This document shows, in pieces, positions 55,965 to 64,000 of a DNA stretch of 64,000 bases. The notes beneath the pieces are model-generated. The model was not told the origin of the DNA, searched no databases, and was given only the letters and a program-made list of their open reading frames with translations. The translations under genes were made by a program, and so were the position numbers. Numbering within the stretch: the first letter of the stretch is position 1; each line of letters begins with the position of its first letter. Source of the DNA: Beroe forskalii (Eukaryota > Ctenophora > Nuda > Beroida > Beroidae); contig WFMF01000007.1 of NCBI GenBank assembly GCA_011033025.1, forward strand, positions 310,001-374,000, given 5' to 3'.

Positions 55965-58900
55965 ATGTTTTACAAGCATGTGCCTGTTTGTCAAATTAAT
56001 GTCAATGGTCTCAGCTCTCATTCAGAAATATCCATAGCACACTTCATTGAAAAATATGACATCAATATCCTGTCCCTACAAGAAATAAACTGTACCAATG
56101 AACTAGATATTGGAGTATTTCCTGGAATGTCAACATTTTCTGTTACTGCAGACAGAGGAGTTTCAATCAGCATTTCAAATTGCTACAGTCCTCAGAGGTT
56201 GGCACAATTGGAAGAAGATGGAGTGGGTATTGTTTATTCTCTCTTGAATATTTCAAACCAAACACTGGTCATGGCTTCAGCATACTGTACACCTGATATA
56301 GCTTCAACAGATGGTCTTTCTAAGCTGTTGAACAATATCAAAAGAGCCTGGAAGTTCTGTCAGAAAGCTAAAATAAGCGGACTTGCTGTGTTTGGTGACT
56401 TCAATGCTCGCAGTCATCAATGGGGAGACAAGATTCAAAATCCACGTGGTAAGATTCTGTTCGATTTTGCAAACAAGAATGATTGTGCAATATCAGCACC
56501 ACCAACAAATACATTCGTGATGCAAAACTCTGATGGAACTACAGGAGGAAGTGTGATTGACTTATGCTTGGCATTTGGAAGCACAGTTAAATTGCTGGGA
56601 GACTCTTGGATTGATGATTCTGATGTCCATGAACTCTTCACTGGTGCTCCAATCCGTGGACACCTACCAGTTATGCAGCATATAGTATGCCCTCAACAAT
56701 ATTCTAAAGATTCTCACCCTGCTCACAGAACATTCAACTATGAATGCGCAAATTGGCCTCGCTGGTCATCACACATTGACAAAAAACTGACTGAATTTCT
56801 TGATGACTGGGTTCAAGAGGACTGTGTTCAAAGCCCTACTAAACTGTATGGTGTGCTGATGAAAGCTGTCAATGATGCATCCAACTTATTTATTCCATCT
56901 AAGCAAATGTGCTTCCATTCTAAGCCATATTGGAGTTCAAACCTTACCCAGCTGTCTAACATGCTTAGAGAATGCCAGGACCAATACAAGTATAAGTCAA
57001 CTTCCTCAAACAAAATTGCATTTGAAAAATCTAAAGAAGACTTCAAAAAAGCACTTACAAAAGAAAAAAATGATTGGATTCATAGTAAGTTAGAAAAGCT
57101 CAACACCAAAGAATGTATGTTATTTTGGAAGCAGTATAAACGCCTTTTCTTGTCAGATAATGAAAATTTCATTGGAAACCTGCTTTCTGATGAAACCAAT
57201 GGAAACCATGCCGAGATAATCTCCAGTAATTCCAACAAAGAGAAGTTACTTTTCGACACCTTTCATACTGGTAAACATCTTGAAAATGAGCAGTTTGATG
57301 AGCAGCATTATCAAAGCATCCAAAATCAACTTAAAGACATAGTAGCTGATGATTTTCTAGCCAACATGGAAAATGATGATTCAGAATTTGATGGTCTCAA
57401 TGGTGATATTACTGAAAGCGAAGTAATTGCTGCCATTAAAGCCCAAAAGACAGCAGGAAAGTCCAAGGATGGGGACAACATTCACCCGAAAATGCTCCTA
57501 TCTCTCAGTAGAAATTCATGCAAGTTCCTTGTGTTGCTTTTCAATTCCTGTTTAAAATCTGGTTCTTGGCCCTGGACAACATCAAATGTTATGTTTATCA
57601 AAAAATCTGATAAAAAGTCATACCTTCTACCTGGCTCATATCGTCCTATAACAATCAGTCCTTACATTGGGAAAATTCTTGAAAGAATCCTTGAATCCCG
57701 TTTAAAGACCCATTGCAAATTGAACAATGTCATTGATGATGCCCAAGAAGGATTTCTGCCTGGAAGGAATACATCTCGGTATTTGTTTAAAATGTTGTCT
57801 TCTCTTCATGAAGCAAAAAGGCGTAGAATTACAACTTTTCTCCTCCTAATTGACTTTGAAAAAGCTTTTGATAGTATTCCAATCCCTTGCCTTATCTTTA
57901 AACTCTTTCATCATGGTATTAATGGTAAAATTTTGAGGCTGATTCACTCCTTTTTGTCTACTAGATCTGTAAGACTAAAAGTCAATGGCTACATGGGACC
58001 AATTCGCAAGTGTGGATGGATAGGCCTGCCACAAGGATCAGTTTTATCTCCTCTGCTCTTCATCATATATATTGCTGATTTACTGGGATCAAAAAACCTT
58101 CCTCTTGAACTAGTTCAATCTACAGAATCATACAAGTATGCAGATGATGGGAGTGTTTCCGTGATTGGAAATAGTGCTGCAGAATGTGCATCCATAATGC
58201 AAGAAGTATGTAACTACATCCACAGTTGGTGTATGCTTTGGCGTCTAATTATCAATTGTGACAAGGGCAAGACAGAAATTGTAATAATACGACCTAAGAA
58301 CAGATCAATGGATCTTACACATGCTCCTCCTATATTTATTGGGGCTAGGGAACTCTGTTATGTTGCTAAAAGCAAGGTTCTTGGCTTCACCATTGATGAA
58401 AACTTGACTTTTGATCATCATGCAAATTTGATGCTAAGGAACTGCTGGCATGCTTGGTACCGATTGAGTAGCAACACAACAAGGAAACATGGTCTCAATA
58501 CAGCATCATTGGCATTGCTCTTCAAAACTGTTGTACTCACTAAACTGATGTATGTAGCACCAATTTGGTTATATAAGAGAAAAGATACTTTCAAAGACCT
58601 ATTTGCTAGAGCTACATTGAAGATATTGGGGTCACAATTTCACCCACCCAAACAGCTTGGTGGTGTTCTTATTGGTCTTCCACCAATAGAAATTATCTTG
58701 AAAGTGATAACAATAAAGTTTGTACTCAAAGCTCTCAGTCAACAGGATTCAGTGACATCTATCATAATGCAAATTGAAGAAACAAATGATCATGAATTCT
58801 TTCCACACATATATGCAACTAAAATGTTCCTATTGTGGAAATTGAAGCAGAAGGATGGCGCATCCAGACTGACTACTTCCCAACCATCCATTAGAAACCT

Positions 58901-59480
58901 TAACTTTGTTCACTTACAATCAAATGATTTCTTTTATGATGATCAGGTGATGAAAACCTATCAATGTTTGGAATGGAATACCTCATTGAAAGAAGGATTG
59001 AATGGACTGACCAATGAAGATCCCTACAGCATTGAACCTCTTCACAGTATTGATGAACTGGGAGAGTTGTTAAAAACAGAGAACGTTACAAATCTCCCCC
59101 TTGTTCTAAGGTCGTTTTCTAGATATCAGAGTACTACCCTTATGGACTTTTTACATGGTAGATGCCTTCGTTTTCAGAATTTTGTATTCTCTGTTTTGAA
59201 GTATGACAAAGATCTGTTCACTCCTATGTGCCTAGAATGTTGCGACCTACCTGACTCAGTATACCACAAACTGTTTGAATGCCATGCATATAGCACTGAG
59301 GTTACAGCTCTTAGAAATCAGTTGTCAAATCTGCAAAGACTAGCTGTAAACTTCCATCTTGGGGTTATATTTACTAATGATATCAATGTCAGAAAAACAT
59401 TCCTGAACCTTGTTTTGTTGATCTGTAAAGAATCTTCATTTAAAGATGATTACCTCATCGCAATGGACAATGACCAGTGA
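55965..59480 (+). mobile_element. Non-LTR retrotransposon ORF: AP endonuclease + reverse transcriptase
   Basis: An uninterrupted 1,171-residue frame. Residues 1-230 are an apurinic-like endonuclease: CQINVNGLS, ILSLQEI, ASAYCTPD, FGDFNARSHQWG, SVIDLCLA and GHLPV. The reverse transcriptase covers about 520-800: YRPITISPYIGKILERI, LLIDFEKAFDS (first catalytic Asp near 628), GLPQGSVLSPLLFIIY and YADDGS (near 725). The C-terminus carries a C-x2-C...H-x4-C motif (CLECCDLPDSVYHKLFEC) as in many jockey- and Ingi/Vingi-like elements. I see no RNase H domain. No separate ORF1 is evident upstream. The 3' UTR runs to about 59,788 and ends in GTGGGTATAACTAAG and a TTAATTAATT tail. The intact frame suggests a young, potentially active copy. 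Confidence 0.93.
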
Positions 59481-59799
59481 GAGGACCAGAGTCGTCCTAT
59501 CTTAATTGTATATATATTGAATCATGGAAATGTTATCTGTATATTTTGATCAATGTTATCTGTATATTTTGATCAATTGAGTGTAATGGCTCCTTTTATT
59601 TTCAATTTTCAGACTTTTTAAAATTTTCAAACTTTTTAACATTTATTATGATTAAATTATTACCGAGTTTGAGTATAACATGGTGACTTATAGCATGATG
59701 ATTGATTGTGTTGAATATTGTTCATCGGGCTCACAATAAGGAGCAGGTTATACCGTGGGTATAACTAAGTAGAATTATTAATTAATTTGAATGCTCCGA

Positions 59800-60243
59800 A
59801 TATTGTGCAGAAGTCACAGTACTCAGAGATAAGTTGCCTCATCTTCAAAAGCTAGAAGTTAATTTTCATCTTGGAGTTATATTCACTGATGACATGACTA
59901 TCAGGAAACTGTTTCACCACCTTGTTTGGCTGATTTGCAAGAACTCTTCATTTAAAGATGATTACCTTGTTGCAATGGACACCCAAAATGTTTCATTATA
60001 ATGTTTTGTATATATGGACTGATTTTGTATAATTAGCAAGAACATTTTGGGGTTTTTAAAGTTGGTTGAAATCAACCATTTTACATTTTTACTTAATTTA
60101 TTTCATTAGGTTTTTTTTATTAACATGCGCAATTGCATTATAGTAGAAAGTAGATAATTGTTTTGAAAATTGTTCATTGGGCTCACAAAAAGGAGCAGGT
60201 TATACCGTGGGTATAACTAAGTTAGATTAATTAATTAATTAAT
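59800..60243 (+). pseudogene. 3' fragment of a related LINE
   Basis: Begins inside the C-terminal coding part of a sister copy of the LINE just upstream. It gives a TVLRDKLPHLQKLEVNFHLG-like reading, then KNSSFKDDYLVAMDTQNV, followed by the same 3' UTR phrases (GGCTCACAAAAAGGAGCAGG, TATACCGTGGGTATAACTAAG) and a (TTAA)n tail. Sequence divergence from the first copy shows it is not a simple tandem duplicate. Confidence 0.82.
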
Positions 60244-60468
60244 TCAAATTTAATTGTGTACGGCGGCACAAACATTATTCACGTGTGAATTCATTTTATA
60301 TTATAGATTGTTTCATTGAAATATTGTTTCATTGAAATATTGTTTCATTGATTTTTCATAGAACTTCTGCCAAAAGTACAGTATTTTATGTTTTTATCAA
60401 TCCAACCATTAGGTGAGTGACTTGTGATGCAAGTGTTATTTACTTAATGAATCATGTAACTATTTGAG

Positions 60469-60586
60469 ATGGTGCAACATAATGGCCGAACTCCCTTCCC
60501 ATCTCTAAAGAATGATCTCATTATTCGTGCTGCACAAGGAGAAGTAGTTGAAAAAGTTCCAGTATGGATAATGCGCCAGGCTTGTG
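60469..60586 (+). CDS. UROD: Uroporphyrinogen decarboxylase, first coding exon (partial gene)
   Basis: The 39 codons from the ATG at 60,469 include [16 protein letters not shown] and [11 protein letters not shown]. This is the conserved N-terminus of animal UROD, whose PVW-x-MRQAGRYLPEF segment lines the active site. UROD converts uroporphyrinogen III to coproporphyrinogen III in haem synthesis, in the cytosol. A GTAAAG donor follows at 60,587, phase 1. Read to this donor, a Cys intervenes between MRQA and the expected Gly-Arg-Tyr, so the exact donor is uncertain; a GC donor after CGCCAG is an alternative. The remaining exons were not found in 60,600-64,000 and probably lie beyond the window. 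A 5'-truncated LINE lies about 230 bp upstream. Confidence 0.72.
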
Positions 60587-60689
60587 GTAAAGTAGATTTA
60601 AACTTTTTTGGAATATTGTCATTGCATGAAGTTACAAATGTGTTTTGTTAAAATTCTTTTGAAATTAGGTTTTTAACCATAATACAGTT

Positions 60690-60965
60690 ATAGTGGGTCT
60701 TTCACTGTCCCAAACTTAAGTGAATTGGGACAGGTATCAGTTGTACATTTTGGAAAATGTGACAAATGGAGCAAGGAAAGTGGGACAAATGTGACTAAAA
60801 AGTGAATTGGGATTAGGACAAATGGGACATTTGGGGCAAATGAGGCAGAGCAAAATGTGACTCAAAAAGTGAATTGGGATAGGGACAGTTGGGACAGGGA
60901 AAATTGTTGCAGGGACAATTGGAACATCTGGAACTATTAGGACAAAAGTAACAAAGACAAATGGA
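60690..60965. repeat. GGGACAAATG-type purine-rich low-complexity tract
   Basis: Imperfect repeats of GGGACAAATG, AAAAGTGAATTGGGAT and GGGACA with very few C residues on the plus strand. Frames here are low complexity. Confidence 0.65.
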
Positions 60966-61620
60966 ACCTGAAAAAGTGAAAACAGAAAAGAACAAGCGCG
61001 AGAAAATGGACAAGCCAGATCAAACAGACTTGCTCTGAAAGTAGGAGCAGCAGTTTAAACATCAGACTCAATGCAGCAAATGCTGAAACTTGCAAAGTTG
61101 CTATGTAGTGACATAGCAGCAGTTGCTGCATTGAGACGGCTATGTTCTTTTTCAATCATAGGTACCTATTGAGGTAAAGAATGCTTAATAACTGCTGCAA
61201 GCAATTAACCAAGCATTTCATTATTTGTTCCAATTGTCTCAGATGTCCCAGTTGTCCCAAAAACCAGTTCCTAACTCCTATTAGAAATTTAATTGAACCA
61301 ACAGCCACATTTGTGGCGACCTAGTGGACCATGACCACCAAATTTTTCCATGAAAACCAAATTATCATTGAAGTTTTGCATACTATAAACTACTTACAAT
61401 GCTGAACAACAGCCCACAGATCATAGCCATTACTTAAAACTTTATAATGACTGAGTATTTCATTGTGTTTGAAAAGTGTAAAGCATGGTTTACGCGTCAA
61501 GAGTAGGTATTATGCCGACGAAAGTCTTCACTACGTTTACGATAACTGCCTCAAGTCCTCGCAGCTGTACTGTATCGCAAAACCTTAGTTTACTTACTTC
61601 AAATATCTATTATTATGCGT
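60966..61620. other. No gene recognised (probable UROD intron 1)
   Basis: AT-rich sequence with a small inverted pair, ACTCAATGCAGCAA...TGCTGCATTGAG, at about 61,065-61,135. If UROD continues past the window, all of this is intron. Confidence 0.35.
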
Positions 61621-61902
61621 GGGATATTTACTTGTGTTTGAAATTGACTTGTATTAACCATACGTTAATTATTTGTAATATTTGAGCATATGGAGAAACT
61701 TCAAAGTAGTCTCGTTCAAACAATAGTTCAAATGATAAAGACACACGCAGCTCTAAAATGCGGGATATTTACTTGTGTTTGAAATTGACTTGTATTAACC
61801 ATACGTTAATTATTTGTAATATTTGAGCATATGGAGAAACTTCAAAGTAGTCTCGTTCAAACAATAGTTCAAATGATAAAGACACACGCAGCTCTAAAAT
61901 GC
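61621..61902. repeat. 141-bp exact tandem duplication
   Basis: GGGATATTTACTTGTGTTTG starts at 61,621 and again at 61,762, and the two 141-bp copies are essentially identical. It is therefore very recent. Confidence 0.85.
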
Positions 61903-62079
61903 GCTGGTCGTCAGAAAAAGCTACGCTCGCTGGTCGTGGTCGCCATGCTCGACGACCACAATACAATTACAGGTAAAATCTCGTCCTACGCTCGCTGGTC
62001 GTCAGAGCTGCGCTCGATGGTGTGGTCGCTGGCAAATAAATACTCACAATAATCACTGTGTAAACTGTTTTGGCTATAG

Positions 62080-63030
62080 CTTGAGAACGGATCAATATTT
62101 TTTCAAAATTCTTTTTTCCCCTGGTAGATGAATGTTTTGCGAAGGTTCTAAATATGCTTAAACTTGTCTATTATTACTAACAAACTGTTGAAACACAAGG
62201 AAATATCTTGTTTTTGAAAAAGTACGTTTCGGCCGTAACATTGCGTCTGATCGATATTTATTCAAAATTCTTTATTCCTCTGGTAGATGACTGTTTCGCG
62301 GAGGTTCTAAACATGCTTAAATGAGTTGAGTATTACAAACAAGGTGTTGAAACACAAGAAAATATTTAATTTCTGGAAAAGTAACTTTGGGCTACAACAT
62401 TGCGTCGGATCGATATTTCTTTAAATTCTTTTTTCCTCGGGTGAATGAATGTTATGTGAAGGTTCTAAACACGCTTAAATAAGTTGAGTATATACGACAA
62501 ACTGTTGAAACACAAGGAAATATTAAGTTATGAAAAATTTTGGCTACAGCATGGCGTCTTTCTTAAATATTTCTCAAAATTCATTCTTCCTCTGGTAAAT
62601 TAATTTATTGCAAAGGTTCTAAACATGCTTAAATGAGTTGAGTATTACAAACAAGGTGTTGAAACACAAGAAAATATAAAATTTCTGGAAAAAGTAACTT
62701 TGGGCTACAACATTGCGTCGGATCGATATTTCTTTAAAATTCTTTTTTCCTCGGGTGAATGAATGTTATGTGAAGGTTCTAAACACGCTTAAATAAGTTG
62801 AGAACGACAAATTGTTGAAACACAAGGAAATATTAAGTTTATGAAAAGTTTTGGCTATAACATGGTGTTTGATCGATATTTTTTTCAGATTTTGTTCCTC
62901 TGGTAGATAAATTTTTGCATAGTCTCTAGACGTGCTTAAATATGAGTATTAATGGCAAACAGTCTGAAGACAAGGGAATTTTTAGTTTTCGAAAATTTAT
63001 TTTCGGTTAGGAGATTGCGGCTGACCGATA
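62080..63030. repeat. ~157-bp tandem repeat
   Basis: Six diverged units marked by GGTTCTAAACATGCTTAAAT (near 62,147, 62,306, 62,463, 62,617, 62,777 and 62,923), GTTGAAACACAAGGAAATAT and GATCGATATTT. Alternate units are more alike (ATGCTTAAATGAG versus ACGCTTAAATAAG), suggesting a dimeric higher-order unit in the middle of the array. Confidence 0.85.
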
Positions 63031-63034
63031 TTTT

Positions 63035-64000
63035 TCAAAATTCAGATGGGAAATACCATGAAATTTTTCGCCTGCGGCGGGCCGTTCTGATCAAATTATA
63101 CATTACAAATTGATCTTAGAGGCCTATTCAGATGGAATTACCATGAAATTTTTCGCCTGCGGCGGGCCGTTGTGATCAAATTATACATTACAAATTGATC
63201 TTAGAGGCATATTCAGATGGGAAACACCATGAAATTTTTCGATTGCGGCGGGCCGTTCTGATCAAATTATACATCACAAATTGATCTTAGAGGCATATTC
63301 AGATGGGAAATACCATGAAGTTTTTCGCCTGCGGCGGGTGATCAAATTATACATTTTTCGCATTAAAATTGATCTTAGAGGCATATTCAGATGGGAAACA
63401 CCATGAAATTTTTCGATTGCAGCGGGCCGTTCTGATCAAATTATACATTGCAAATTGATCTTAGAGGCCTATTCAGATGGAATTACCATGAAATTTTTAC
63501 GGGCCATTGTGATCAAATTATACATTACAAATTGATCTTAGAGGCATATTCAGATGGGAAATACCATGAAATTTTTTGCCTGCGGCGGGCCGTTGTGATC
63601 AAATTATACATTACAAATTGATCTTAGGACATATTCATATGGAAAATACCATGAAATTTTTCGCCTGCAGCGGGCCGTTGTGATCAAACTATACATTACA
63701 AATTGATCTTAGAGGCATATTCAGATGGGAAATACCATGAAATTTTTTGCCTGCGGCGGGCTGTTGTGATCAAATTATATATTTAGAATTGATCTTAGGA
63801 CATATTCTTATGGAAAATACCATGAAATTTTTCGCCTGCGGCGGGCTGTTATGATCAAATTATACATTGCAAATTGATTTCAGAGGCATTTTCAGATGGG
63901 AAATACTGTACCATGAAATTTTTCGCCTGCGGCGGGCCGATGTGATCAAATTATACTGTATTACATTTAATTGATCTTAGAGGCATATTCAGATAGGAAA
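63035..64000. repeat. ~86-bp satellite array running off the window
   Basis: Eleven or more units of ATTCAGATGGGAAATACCATG, then AAATTTTTCGCCTGCGGCGG, GCCGTTGTGATCAAATTATA and ATTGATCTTAGAGGC. The period is about 86 bp with scattered small deletions. The array continues past the right edge. Confidence 0.9.

Overview
The window is invertebrate metazoan genomic DNA. The genes have GT-AG spliceosomal introns. The protein set is animal: WAVE/SCAR, ARL6, two 7TM receptors and a secreted TSP1/EGF/kringle protein. The background is AT-rich and full of non-LTR retrotransposons, foldback DNA elements and minisatellites. A sponge- or cnidarian-grade animal fits, but the phylum cannot be fixed from this sequence alone.

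Layout. 1-7,200 is repeats, dominated by a 4 kb foldback element (2,410-6,388) whose loop is a minisatellite. 7,229-18,239 (minus) is an ARL6/BBS3 small-GTPase gene; its first intron holds a tandem/inverted repeat cluster, a LINE fragment and an intronless class A-like GPCR on the opposite strand (16,216-17,319). 18,240-24,780 is intergenic: a MITE, a CpG-rich repeat, a decayed LINE and a foldback element. 24,781-52,915 (plus) is a 12-exon WAVE/SCAR (WASF) gene that I could assemble exon by exon into a 439-residue product with consistent splice phases. Its introns carry three nested genes: a small secreted cysteine-rich protein (minus, 36,830-37,306), a 7TM receptor split by a frameshift (minus, 38,500-39,449), and a large secreted mosaic protein (plus, 45,640-50,463). 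They also carry a probable duplicate of WAVE exon 2 and several foldback elements. 53,900-60,240 holds a hAT-like MITE, a full-length-looking LINE with endonuclease and reverse transcriptase (55,965-59,480), and a related 3' fragment. A first coding exon of uroporphyrinogen decarboxylase starts at 60,469. The right end (61,600-64,000) is tandem satellite.

The most unusual object is the mosaic protein: signal peptide, TSP1, nine EGF modules, two TSP1, a beta/gamma-crystallin fold, DM9-like lectin repeats and a short kringle. Other points worth attention are a likely intron gain in WAVE marked by a 24-bp direct repeat, a duplicated WAVE exon, an ARL6 intron whose acceptor AG reads AA, and two single-base frameshifts in otherwise open genes. 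The two frameshifts and the AA acceptor may be sequencing errors or real alleles. WAVE (actin nucleation through Arp2/3), ARL6 (ciliary BBSome traffic) and UROD (haem synthesis) are unrelated housekeeping functions; their proximity suggests no shared pathway.
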